Of a DNA stretch of 64,000 nt, positions 24,830 through 36,561 are shown one piece after another. How positions within the stretch are numbered: position 1 is the first letter of the stretch; each line of letters opens with the position of its first letter. A model generated the notes under the pieces. It searched no databases, was not told the origin of the DNA, and was given only the letters and a program-made list of their open reading frames with translations. Both the position numbers and the translations under genes were made by a program. Origin of the DNA: Rhodamnia argentea. Lineage: Eukaryota; Streptophyta; Magnoliopsida; Myrtales; Myrtaceae. The stretch is taken from positions 25,599,294 to 25,663,293 of the forward strand of contig NC_063155.1 in assembly GCF_020921035.1 (NCBI RefSeq). Reading direction: 5' to 3'.

Positions 24830-27800
24830 CTAGTTACTTCCATGAGAAACAATTGACGAAATTGATCTTGCTGATGCTGATGCGCTGGGGCTAGTGACAT
24901 CTCGATCCTCATTCGCAAAGTTTGCTTTGCCGGTCAACATCTTTATCGCTATCTGAGCAACATCAGCAAACCACTCCTCCTCCGGCAGCACACTATAGTA
25001 ATAATCACAGTAACTGATAAGAGAGAGATCAATAGCATAATTGACGAAAAAATTCAGAGAACATGTCAGAAAACCATTCCCATCGACCCCGAATGGATGC
25101 CAACGGTGTTCTGATCGTCAAACAGTCTTCGCTCATTGCAGTAAGAGTGTTACCTATACGGATCTAATCCAGTAGAAGTCACTATGTCAATAGCTCTCTC
25201 AATTATGTTTTTGATAACTTGATGCAGATTCCGAGATAAATAACGGCCTTGTGATGCGAACAGAATCACGAACTCCATATCCAAATAAAGCTGCATGACT
25301 AGTGCATGGTTACTTTTAACTTGTTGGACAGATTGTTAAGGTGTGAGAAACCATAGTTCTTATGCAAACCTGTCGAAGGGCATAAGCACCCAATGTCTTG
25401 GGACCCTCTTCTATCTCTTCCCAAAAGCTCCGATCATCAGAGAGCCACAAAATGACTGTCTCTGTGAGTCTCATCAACAATATAGTAGCAAATCTTTCTC
25501 GACCCACCAGCATGTCGGTTGTGAAGCTAGCCACTCGAGTAAGTTTCGCAAAAAGTTCCTGAACATATTGGGAAAAACCAAAAGACAGATGTCAACATAG
25601 CAAACGAAACTCTCAATGAAAATCAAACATGGGTCACTCAAACATCAATTACAGATGGACTACACACCGAATCAAACGGACTTGATGCCTAGATACCAGT
25701 ATATGAGGACTATAGCAATAAGGAAGTTGGTAATGATAGCCATGTCTGCAGGCTGAGAACTCAAATATAGTGATCTCACTTGGTGATGTTATTGCTGATC
25801 TAAGGCTTTGATGCAAACATGGCCTTACAATATAAACAAAAGCATGAAGACAATTGCTTCATGAAGCATTTACATGAAGCGGATTTCAAAAGTTGCACAG
25901 TGACATCACATAGCAAAATCACAATCAAACGGGCAGCATTCATTTATTAGGTTTTCAGGTAATAGTGCCTCAGTTTCTGATATACAAATCTAGTTTACTT
26001 TTAATTGTGAGGAATAGTTCACTATATTTCAGTGTCCAGAAGACATGTATGGTCTGGCATGCAGTAATGCTCATTGAATAAAATCAACCACCAAAAATCA
26101 TGTCCCAGTGGAAATCATCAGATAATAAACAAGAGATGTCTGTTAATTTCTTATTATGTTTGGTGCAAACTCATCCAGGTGCCTCAAACCTCAGCTTCAC
26201 AATGTTGATAAGAAACAACTGCACTGCTGTACCTGATATATTGGAGAAGGAAACCATTCGGGTTCTTCCATAAGGTCATCCATCATGATGTACATATGCG
26301 CATTGAGACGGATGTCGCCATCTTCTGAAAAAATTAAATCAAGGGCACATTGGCGGCAGAAGCTATCACGCAATCTATCAACTGAACGTTGCAACCGCCT
26401 CTTCCAATCCCTTTGTTCGGGATGGCGATTTTGCTTATCTGGAGTTCTTCTTGCAAGGTCCTCAGGTTTGTTCATGCTATGCAAGGATAATAGCTTCATG
26501 GCAGCACGTGGAAGCAACTCATCCACCAACAATGATGCATTGGCCAACAAAGCTATCTGTTGGCTTTCAGTCTCTGCCATTTTCACAATTCTACTACCAG
26601 AATTTTCAAGGTTCTCTTCATGTTCTGCTGACCCTGGCAATGCATTTATCAACAAATTGACATACGAGTTGAATACTTGTAGCAGACCTTCCAACGTGGG
26701 ACCTTCTAACTGTAAGCTTTCAAGTGGACTGACATCCTCAACAAATTCCTGTACAGTGGAGGCAAGACCATCAGAGGCATTTTTGATAAGTAATGGAGAC
26801 GAAAATCAATTTTTCGATGATGATTTATGACGCATGGAGTTGATTAATCACTTTCTAATTGAAGAAGAAGTCCTTAGAGATGCTACAAGGAGAGGCAATA
26901 ATAACAATCTGCTGCTGAAGAAAAGGATAGCACAAGATCCTTAAGGTTTTCAAGCAAAACTATAAATGTGTGGCAAGGTGAGACGACAAGATGATAAAAA
27001 CATACAGGGAAACTGCCTTCAAAGAAAGCAGCCTTTAGACTTGAATGAAAAGAGAAGTTAACCTGAACCATTGTATTTAATTTGTTGGCACTGCTTGAGA
27101 GTTTTGGATGCACTGCGGCTGCACTACAAAGGAACGTGGAAGAAGAAACACGCATTGGCCGTCCGCCAAGTGGAGAATAAGCAAGCGACCAATCATCTGC
27201 AGCAGCTATCGCAGCACTGCTCTGCTCTATTCTTCTCAAGTTGGCACTCAAAGCTTGTTCGACACAAGGCTTAAAGAGTCTGAGTAAAACAGGAGAAAGG
27301 GCCAGCCCACGAGCTTCTAAAACAGAACAATGACCCAGACATATCTTAACACACTCAGCAGCAGCTCTTAAACCACCTGCAGCTGCTGATGAGGCAAGAA
27401 CATGCCTCTTTAGAAGAAGAGCCAATGCTTCAGTTTCCTTGACAGCCCAAGTCACAAGCTCAGACACAAATGCAGGTTCCTCACCAAAAACAGCCAAGGC
27501 GTCGCTAGCTGCTTGCGCAATGGTTGAAAAGACAAGCTGAGAAAGGGCAGCAGTGTACGCTCCTCCATATGGAGCATTAGATGAGCGAAGACTTTGCATT
27601 TTGCACTCCATTTTCTGTTGGTGAGAGTTCAATAGCAATGTATGGGCACGATGACCATCCCCAAGTTTTTTCAGGGCCAGAATTGTTGAACGAAGTTCAA
27701 CACCTTGTGTTGAAGGCTGGGAAGTCGTTTCTGCTAGTTGATCAGCTAGTTTTTGTGTCTGTTCTCTAATGGCAGTCTCCAGCGACAGTAGCGCATTTGG

Positions 27801-28860
27801 ACTTAATGTCCTCCTACTTTTAGCTTCTTCTTTGATCCTTTCTCCTTCATTCAAAGCAGCCAAGGCTTCATCCACCCTCCTCTCAGCTAGTAGAATCTCG
27901 AGGGCGTCCACAAAATCTATTAACCAGTTCTCCATGTTGGAAGGTCGCGTGTCTTCCAAATTGAGCATATCTTCTGCAGTTGAATCTTCAGAACCAGTGT
28001 CTAAAGAATCAACACGAACCCCCTCGACCAATTCCTGGACTAAAGCTGCTTGAGACGATAGAAGATTCCTCATGGACAGGAGCTGCCCCTCAAGATCTGA
28101 TATCTCCTGGGATGTGCTGCATATAGAAAACCAAACAAGCAAATGACACGCCGAATGTCTTAAAATGATAGCTCAGGAACATGTAATGCCGCATCAATAT
28201 ATGCGTTCCATTCAATTCTAACCAACTGCGACCATATTCCAGTTTTTGATGCACGGATTGTAACAACGCACTGTGGATGACTGAGGAATCTTAGTGTTTC
28301 GGTTGTTACAAGCAGGCGAACAGTGAAGCGAACCACAACATATGGTAGTCTCCAAAAAGCGAGAAACCGACTCTGGGCATCTAAATTATGACGTTTTCCT
28401 CATGAAACTTAGAACATACAATTCAACCAAAACTTTCACTAACCGTATGAAATCTGCATAATTAGCATAAACACTCTTACGCATTTCCTCTGCCGATGCC
28501 TTCTTCAAATCCACCAGGTAAGCGCACAAATGCCTGATTTCCTACAAAATAATTGCACAGGACGCTCAAAATTCCCGATCGCCGTCTCATCGATCGCCAA
28601 AAAAGTTTCATCACCGACCAATCCGTACGCGCAAAAGCGCAAGCGCGACGGCTTATGCTCGCGACGTTCATGCATGGAGAGATAGGGGGAGCGACCGATA
28701 CCTTCTCGTTCATGGTTTGGCACTTGGAGTTGAAGTAGGCATGGGGATCGAAGCGCGACGACTTGAAGGCCTTGAGCCTGTCGCTCAGAGTCAAGTCGGT
28801 GTCGAAATCCACAGAGTCGCCTCTGCTCGACGAGAACGACGTCCCGGAGAGAGAGGACAT
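24830..28860 (-). CDS. EXO84A: Exocyst complex component EXO84A
   Basis: Seven exons on the minus strand: 28702-28860, 28444-28541, 27063-28116, 26233-26748, 25370-25558, 25154-25290 and 24830-24992. They give 771 residues, close to the 754 or so I recall for Arabidopsis EXO84A. The protein is a subunit of the octameric exocyst, which tethers secretory vesicles to the plasma membrane. The N-terminal phrases LTLSDRLKAFKSSRFDP and MNEKEIRHLCAYLVDLKKAS, the Vps51/Exo84-like coiled region (ISDLEGQLLSMRNLLSSQAA), the LLAERRVDEALAAL helix and the helical-bundle C-terminal half (EPEWFPSPIYQELFAKLTR, LPEEEWFADVAQIAIKML) all match the family. The early MSSLSGTSFSS start and the ERDVTSPS tail favour the A type over EXO84B or EXO84C. 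The ATG at 28860 is preceded by a CT-rich leader on the sense strand. The gene is convergent with the DUF1336 gene. Confidence 0.93.
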
Positions 28861-30393
28861 GGTCGCTTCCTAATCCTTCTTCAATGCTTGACGGCGGCGA
28901 TCGATTCTCAAGTAGCTACGGCGAGGGAGACATGCTTCCCTGATCATGGATGATCCTGGATTGAGCTCGACCCGCAGAGGCGAAGAATCACGGGGAAGAC
29001 GAGAGAAAGAGAGAGAGAGAGCTTCAGAAGGGAAAAATATTTCCGGTAGTTCATGCATTTTGATTATATTGTTCCACGTGGCCAATCGCTTATAGTAGTA
29101 CAATTTCGTCAATTAACGATAGACGAAGAAAATCATATGAAAAACAATTTGAAAAGAAAGGTACAAAAAAATCCTTTAGAGTCCGTTCCTTCCTTTCAAG
29201 AAATGAAGCATTTTTGAAAAATATTTTTTTAAAATATAAATTTTCAGAATAATCAAAATATTTTTTGATATTCGATTGAAGCTTGAAAATGATCCGAAAA
29301 ATATTTGTGCTGTTCAATATGGAAAATCACATTAGATTTTTGTTCATCCGCTCCTTTTAATAAATTTTCCGGATGTTCGGCGAGGTCGAGCCTTGCCTCG
29401 CTCGACTGTGGCCGTGGTTTGTGACCGGCCAAAGAAGAAGGGAAAAGAAAAAAAAGACAGAAAGAAAAATTTAAAAAAAAAAAAAGAAAATAGAAAAAAT
29501 AAAAAATTTGAATTTGAATTTTTAAAAGATTAAAAAGAAAGGAAATGTGTAAGAGAGGAGTAGGAAAGACTAGGGAAAATATTTTTCTAAAAAAGAGGAA
29601 ATCATTTTTTCCACTTTTGAATGCGTTTTTGTTTTCCACTCTTCTGCCGATTGCCGGCCACGCCTGGAATGCGTTTTTGTTTTCCACTCTTCCGCCGATT
29701 GCCGGCCACGATGACGGTTGGCGATCAGCCGCAGGCGAGCTCGAGCCTTACTAGAGGTCAACGAGGTCAAGCTTGGCCTTGCCTTGCTTGCCTGGCCAAT
29801 GAACAGCCGAAGTAGAATGAAAAAGAAATAATATAAAAATCTCCAAATTTTTAAAAATTAAAAATTAAAATATTAAAAAGAAAGAATATGTGTAAGAGAG
29901 GATTAGGAAAGATCGGCGAAATTGTTTTCCTCTCCCCAAAAAGAGGAAATCATTCTCCCTACTTTTGAATATGTTCTTGATTTTGGTGGAACGAACGAAG
30001 CCTCAAAGTCTTAAATTCCTTTACAAAAAAAAAAACTGACTTTCTAATCGAATCTATTTATATAATTTGTTATTTTTTGTTTATTATGATCTAGGGTACG
30101 GACGTGGAGATCCTTATTGTCCATAAATAAGATTAGGCATCTCAACTTACAAACTGAAAGCAATATATTATCTTGTAATTAAAGATAAAACTGTAATATT
30201 TGCAATCCCCCCAATTCTAAGAATGCCTTGGAGATTTCTCCCTAACATTTATTTCAAACCGTAATCGAGACTTCGAACAAGAAATAACAGTTCATGACCT
30301 GGCGGACGCCACATCAAACGTAAAAGCTCGTATGCTTCGGTTTCCTTGCTTGCTCTTTGATGTCAGAAATGAGATCTCTAGCGGGGAAATAAG
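28861..30393. other. Promoter of EXO84A and repeat-rich spacer
   Basis: 28861-29040 is the likely leader and proximal promoter of EXO84A and includes a GA/CT run near 29000-29022. 29178-29330 is a partial MITE of the 2464-2699 family. 29350-29980 contains two diverged copies of one repeat: 'gaggtcgagccttgcctcg' at 29382 and 'gaggtcaagcttggccttgcc' at 29761, each followed by an A-rich run and 'tgtgtaagagagga' (29545 and 29889). No gene was seen. Confidence 0.6.
29619..29714. repeat. Perfectly spaced 48-bp tandem duplication
   Basis: Two adjacent 48-bp units begin 'gaatgcgtttttgttttcca' and end at 'gattgccggccacg', with one or two differences. It lies within a larger duplicated A-rich repeat. 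The near identity suggests recent slippage or unequal exchange. Confidence 0.85.
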
Positions 30394-32270
30394 TCAACAC
30401 CCCATGACTTTGTTCGCCGAAAGCTTCGGTTTATGAGCGACCGTCCCGTCGTTGCCGGGCGAGCGCGCGTACTTGTCCTTCCGGGTGAAGTTGGTGCACT
30501 CGTACGACAGCGTCGCCGCGATCGTCCTCTGTATGTAATTGGCCACTTCATGGCTAGTCTTCCCAGCCGTGCAGGTCAGGTCGATTGGCAACTTGTTCAG
30601 GAACGTCACCTCATAGGCCGGGCTCGGGTTCATGAAGAAGTAGAACGGGTCCATCCCTTTCCATCCACGAGCGGTCGTCCCGTGGAACATGCTCATCCGG
30701 TTCACCATTGCCACTGGCACCAGCTGGTCGGTCAATTCGGCAAACAAAGCTGAGAACCTGAGAAGGAACGGCTCGCGGCAGGTGGTCCCCTCGGGGCATA
30801 TTGCCAGGTCGCCTGCCTCCAGGAGTTTCTTGATCATGGCCGCGTCGGTGGCCCGGTCCCGGCTCAGCCTGACGGTCTTGATGGGCGAGATGACCTCAGA
30901 GAGCCTGGACACGGAGTAGGTGACCGCGGGGATTGGGCGGCCGAGTGCCGTGGAGAGGAAGATTGGGTCAAGGAGCGTCCTGTGGGAGCAGATGAAGAGC
31001 ACGCCTGACTGGCCGATGGACTTTTGGGCCGGCGGTGGAGGCGTGCCCTTGACAGTGACGCGGACGCCGAGTGCCCAGAACGCGTAATAGACGAGGGGCA
31101 TTGGGAGGAGCGACCCGGCGGCAATCCTCAGACAGGCGAGGGGGAAGGCGATGGGGATCCAGAGGATGGTCAGGAGGGCCAGAAGAGGGGTTGGCTTCTG
31201 GACGAGCCGCCCGTCGTGGAATATGATCGGCTTCGGAAGCTTGTCAATCGTCACAGCCTTGACCTCCGGCTTGGGTGGCACGATGAATCGTTCCTGCAAT
31301 ATTTTTGGTTCAATCAGCATTCAAGACTTGTCGCGCAAGTTATCTTCAATTAAGCTTATGAAGCAGCTCATAGTACAGATAATTCATCGCGCCGATTTCG
31401 CCATCTAAACCTTTCTTCTAATTTGTGTCTTTGCTTTTGCCATAAAATTCACAATGAGATTTCCATTTCAATCTGAAGCTGTGGTGACCAACACCGTCTT
31501 TCTGTTTTAGTAATTGTGCATAGCTTAGATCAATTTGCTTATTATACTAGATCTGAAGAATATGATATCGGAGATGGTTCCGGTAGGTGAAACTATGATC
31601 ACTGTTAAAGCATGTTTTGCCATAAATTAACTATTTTCCCCAACTGTATCATACTGACCTTGCACAAGGCCATGAAGGGGGCATCGGTGCGCCGGTCGCC
31701 GAGGCCGATCTGTGGTTGCTCGTCCCCAAATGCTTTTTGAAGCGCAGCCGCCTTCTTCTTCCCTACAATCACCCCCGGCTGGCTCACGAACCCCGTGGCC
31801 CTCCCCTTGTAGGTCCTTATCTCGGTCCCCAACACCATGTCAGCCCCCAAGAAGTCCTGGAGGAACGGCTCGACCATGATCCTCGGGTTTGCGGTCAGGA
31901 CGCACCGCCTCCCGCAGGCGGAGAACACCCGCCACGACTCCGGGTGGAGGTCGCTGGCATAGAACTTGGGCAGCACGGCGCAGGCCACGGACTCAATGTC
32001 GGCCACCCTCATCCCGGCGAACGCCGCGAAGATGAGGACCTGGATCCCTGCAGACTCGGACACGAAGTAGTAGAGGAGGGCCGCGAGTGGGGAGGCCAGG
32101 AGCAGGAAGAGGAGCCTCAGGGCCCCGCCGATCTCGAAGGCGACAAGGGCGAAGTATGGGAAGGAGCTCCGGCCGCGGAGCAGGGTCCCGTCCAGGTCGG
32201 CCACCACGGTGTGCTTCTCACGACCGATCGAAGCGCACTGATCGACCGTCGGGAACGCAGGCTCCACCAT
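30394..32270 (-). CDS. RAM2: sn-2 glycerol-3-phosphate acyltransferase, RAM2 type
   Basis: Two exons, 31659-32270 and 30394-31293, encode 503 residues. Land-plant GPATs move an acyl group from acyl-CoA to the sn-2 position of glycerol-3-phosphate, and some then remove the phosphate to give 2-monoacylglycerol. The N-terminal HAD-like phosphatase half has DLDGT (residues 25-29) and GDRRTD (191-196), the pattern of members with working phosphatase. The acyltransferase half has SHRTLLDP (307-314) and [18 protein letters not shown] (from 370). Hydrophobic segments near 40-70 and 240-275 fit an ER membrane protein. The start ([21 protein letters not shown]) and the end (ANKVMGC) match my memory of Medicago RAM2, which supplies lipid to arbuscular mycorrhizal fungi, better than GPAT4, 5, 6 or 8. 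The family call is certain; RAM2 orthology is likely but needs a tree. Confidence 0.9.
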
Positions 32271-32373
32271 GATGGATTGATTGCCGAAGAAAGACTTCCC
32301 GGAATCCCAAACTCCTCGAGGCTCTTTTTGCTAATCTCTTGCTTGGGGTTGGTTTAATGTGCGAATGCACAAT

Positions 32374-32384
32374 GTATATTTATG
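32374..32384 (-). promoter_or_regulatory. Possible TATA box of the RAM2-type gene
   Basis: On the minus strand the sequence reads 'cataaatata' about 105 bp upstream of the ATG at 32270. Spacing and composition suit a TATA element with a leader of about 75 nt. It was identified by eye only. Confidence 0.45.
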
Positions 32385-34599
32385 GAATGAAGACAGCCTA
32401 TGAAGTACGAGCTAGTATGTTGGGACAAGAATGACGTGCGAGGATTTCCAAAGGTTGAGGACAAAACAAAAGGTGTTACCGAGGAAGGAGAAGGAACAAA
32501 TGGGTATTAGCAAACTCTTAAAGTGTCCTCGTGGGAATCGCCAGTGGCTTGTCCTGTTTTGAGCTCTGCGATGCCTCTAGTCTCCTTCTCTGTACATGGT
32601 TCGCGTAAAAGGGAATATTGCGTCTTCATGTTTGGGAGTTGCGTTCTTGGTTTTAACTTTTTTTTTAAATTTTTTTGATGGTTCTTGCTGGGATCGCAAA
32701 AGGCAGAGCATTTTATACCATTTCGTGTGCCTTTGCCTTGAGACAAGTCCCCTGGTTTTCCCTTCCTTTCAACTTCGGTGCTCCCACCATCATCAATCGG
32801 TGGTTCGAAGAAAATGCTGTCCGAATTTCAGACATATCAAATCAGTTGCGGTTTAAGGCATTGATTTGAGGATGGGCCATTTCAACCTTTGTGCCGAACC
32901 GGCGTCGATTTGAATATTCTGGCCGATTTCGACCGATCAAACCGCATGCCGAGGCATCAAATCCGATTCGACCAGCCAAGATTTTGATAGCATTTTTTTC
33001 ACTGAAGCATTGGATCGATTCGACGCCATTTTGGAAAAGACCATGAATTCAGCATGTCTCATGTACATTGATTACAGTTTTTTTTTCAAGCACTCAATTC
33101 ATGTGAATTTCAAATAGGAGAGCGGTCAAATCGCAGGAGCCTCACGAGAATCTCATTGAATCAAATGACTCTCATGCATTAGACATAAAAACACGAATCG
33201 AGTGCATGCCGTGACAATGAAATTTGTGATTGATGTTCATCAATATGGTGACTCCCTTTGCTAGTGGTGATAAGTGATACCGCCTCATTCGGCAAAAAGC
33301 AATGAAAGTTTTGTTGGGGTATGGTTCGCTCCCCATTGACACGAAAGCACGAGAGCCGCCTAATGGGGTTCGCAGGGGCTGCGCTTCCAAGCTGCTAGAG
33401 GTCTTTTACTGTTTGGCTTCGTATTTTATTGATAGTTTGGGTTTGAACCCATGAATAACTATTAAGTAGTCTAGATATAATATCATTCTCCGTTGCGATA
33501 GAGACACGAGAAATGCTAATTATAGTTAAATCTTATGCTGAATGTTGATTTTTCTTTCTCGCATTAACTCTCTATTTCGTTGTGGTTATACGCTTAATCC
33601 TTATAAGCTTTCCTACCCTTTTCGCGTGGGGTCCCGCACTGTGACTATCATCATCGGCCATGTGTGCCCCCTGCGGTAATCTGACTAGTTGGTACGACTC
33701 ACGATCGAGCCAGTGTTATGTTTTGTAGTTGTTGCTCAGTTCTTGTACGAGGCTTCCGAGGCCAAGTCCCAATCAATTACGCAGCTTCATGAGGCAGAAC
33801 TAAGTCGTTAGTTAGAGAACTTCATCTCGCACATGAACACCGCAACTCCCATAATGCCTTGGTGGCGTCGGTTCCAACGTCTGTGTCCCATCGTGGGCCT
33901 GCTCATAAATTGCCGCGCGAGTGCTTCCTTGTCGCAGGGAACGTAGTCGATCTTATCCTGCCGCAAGGAATCTGCGGAAAGGAAGCTTAATTATGATCCG
34001 CTAAAAGCTGGGACGAATGAAAGAGAAACGCGAGTCGATCGTCGAGTCCAACAATCGGAATAACCAATTCGTGGACTACAAGAAGCACGTGTTGGAACGA
34101 CTGTCCAGCGACCGATGAAATCGCCCCGATTCAGAGAGGGCAGAATATCTGAACCCTTTGGCGTTTGCAGTGCGGTTGTCACGAGAGAAAACAACTGATA
34201 TTGCACGTGGGAAAGTTGTTCGTTGATCTGGACCCCTTCTTGTTCTTCACTTAATATCTAGCGGGACTGATTAGCCCCATCTTAGTGTCATGGACCGAAT
34301 TCTCTCCTACCGTTGGGAGCAGAAGAGTGGAGCTCTGTGGCATCAAAGCGGAGAGTGAGTGATGCAAAGGGTACAATTGGTTTGTGGGAGCAGCGACAGG
34401 GTGTTTATCCTAAGATTCTTGGAGTGAAATGAATATCATCTTAGAGGATCTTGGAAGGCGAGGTACACAAACTGGCTGGAAGCTAATGTCGTTCTCTTGA
34501 TGAGGCCATGGTAGATCGAAATCGGTTGTTGTATCGAACTATTTATGTATGTCTCGCTCGAGGGACTTGATACTTGAGCTAAACCGATAGTGATACGAT

Positions 34600-34975
34600 T
34601 CGGTGTGAGGATACGATTCGCAATACCGTTCTCAAGAACAATCTTTAGAAGGAAGGCTGGCATGGTGTTCTCGGCTTACCGGGCTTCACACGGGCTATTC
34701 GGCGATTAAGAATACGTCGGCCTGTGACAAATGCTACTAAAGTAGGATCCTTCCAGTAGGTGGACTGAAATCAATGATTGTACCAATTCGATGGACTGGA
34801 TGGCCGAGCTTAACTAGACGTGTTACGATCCGCTAAGAATGCAATTCACTGTACTATTTTTAGGAATAATCTTTAGAAGGAAGGTTGGCCTGGTGTTCTT
34901 GACTCACCAGCCTTACGTAGGCTATTCCGTGACCAAGAATCTATCGGCCCATGACATCAGCCTCCTGTTGATTCA
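34600..34975. repeat. Two-copy internal repeat, about 245 bp apart
   Basis: Both copies contain 'aatctttagaaggaagg', 'tggtgttct' and 'gggctattc' or 'aggctattc' in the same order. They are direct repeats inside otherwise unclassified DNA, which fits the remains of a larger mobile element. Confidence 0.6.
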
Positions 34976-35439
34976 ATTAAGAGGCCACGTGGGCTTCTTT
35001 CAAAGGGAATGCTTGAGCAGATTTTGTCCTATCTGAAAATGGGCCAGCACTAAATGCCACGGATGTATACATCTTTCGACTGAGGAAAAGGGCTTAGGAG
35101 GTCACTTATTACCGGCTGAAGTATAGAGATTCCTATCAATTGAAGTGTTACCTAGCCGAGCTTACTAAACTCATCTGCGGAGAGCCTCGCCGTGGTTTAA
35201 TAATTACGCGGTGTGCCCAGGACGACGGCGATGCCCAGTGAATGCTCGAAGAACCCTAGACGATGGCGAAGCTAGGATCGAAACTTTGCTGGGGCAGGGC
35301 AAGGCAATACCAGTAGGAGCTTACTTTTTGCTTTAGAATCTGTCTTTTTTTAAGTGCTTTGCGTACGCTCTACCGAGAAGAATGGTTTTGAAACGTTAGA
35401 CGGATGAGCTACTCCCACGACGGTCAAAATAAAGAAGTT

Positions 35440-35575
35440 GCTAATTTGTTAGTCTAACTGTTCTATCGCTTATTTCTGATCGTATTTTCTCCTAATTAAT
35501 GAATATTTTATGCAAAATACGCGGTGATAGTGTGTGAATCTACGGTTGAGATTGTACCATCCCCGACAATCTTGT
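35440..35575. repeat. Dispersed repeat shared with 41927-42060
   Basis: 'attttatgcaaaatac', 'gaatctacggttgagattgtacc' and 'ccccgaca' occur in the same order and spacing as at 41927-42060. It is probably the end of an unidentified mobile element. No target duplication was recognised. Confidence 0.55.
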
Positions 35576-36561
35576 CAGGAAAGCATTTCCCTGAGAATAA
35601 TTGAATATAGCTTAAAAATCTTGAACTATTATATAAATTCTATAAAATTGATTTTGCACCCAAAAAAAACCAAAAGAACTGGAATAATCAATATTCACGA
35701 TGCACATAACTTCGATTGTAGGGATTGATTTCTAGTCGCATAGCTTCTCTAGTCATTTGAAAGAAAATTATGTACGGCAGGTAATCAAGGTGATAACCAG
35801 TGAAAGAGCCCACAGCTAATATCGGGCGAAATGTCATTTTTCTTCCGCCCTTCCTATCTATGGCCATGTCTGCCAAGGCCGACCTTTACAATGAAAGTGA
35901 TTCCGTTTTCAGTGGGCATCAAGCGTAACGCCTCTCAAATGCGGGAATCATATTCGGTGCGATGTATCATATTGCTCTCAATGTGGCCAAGGAGAATTAT
36001 TTAATAGCGTCTAGCTTTGGAAGCCCGTCACTTTTTAACTAGAATAAACTCGGCTTTGAAACAACGGCTTATAGTGTTCCCTAGAAGTCCTAGATTCCAG
36101 GCTGGTTTTGCCCCCGAAACCGGCAGTATCGGATCCAGTCTGGGCACCATTCGGGCCGGTCTCTCGGAAAAGGGGAAAGCAAATCGGATCTCTCGCGAAC
36201 CGGATCGGGTCGGACCGACCATACTGGTTCCGGGGCCCTTCCTGACTCTACCTCGGGGTGTTGTACAGCCGGACCTATGTGACTCCGGTTTGCGAATCTC
36301 ATTAGGAAGTAAAAAACCATTTCTAGCTCCTTGGTCATACGAAGATCATTGTTGGAGTGAAGAAGAAGGAAAAGAGAGAATAGCGAGGCTATTGTCTGTC
36401 TGTCTTTCCATAATTCAATTGTCAGTGAGCGATGACTTGGTTTTCTTTACATCATTAATCGCCGGAGCAAACACGAGTTTCTCGCGGCTGAAGAATCACC
36501 AGCTTCTCCGCGCAAAGCATGGCTGAGACCGGGCGCTTTATTGTGAACTCCATCGATGGTT

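Larger units (their letters stand above)
32385..36561. other. Intergenic DNA, repeat-like, no intact gene
   Basis: Upstream region of the RAM2-type gene, then 33580-35580 with a more even base composition than the flanks, suggesting an old decayed insertion of unknown class. It contains an internal repeat: the segment around 34620-34700 ('aatctttagaaggaaggctgg') recurs around 34865-34930. 35440-35575 is shared with 41927-42060. The 169-codon plus frame 36017-36526 begins with TTG, has no known domain, and lies next to the last exon of the following gene. Confidence 0.5.

Noticed and set aside
32271-32600. AW-box or CTTC motif upstream of the RAM2-type gene
   Set aside because: I found only near matches: 'cattg' then CG at the wrong spacing near 32370, and 'tcttgtcc' on the minus strand near 32425. 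Not enough to call.
33580-35580. Intact LTR retrotransposon
   Set aside because: No recognisable retroelement protein motif and no paired long terminal repeats were seen. At most it is an old decayed insertion of unknown class.
36017-36526. 169-codon plus frame
   Set aside because: It begins with TTG, has no known domain and runs next to a better-supported minus-strand exon.
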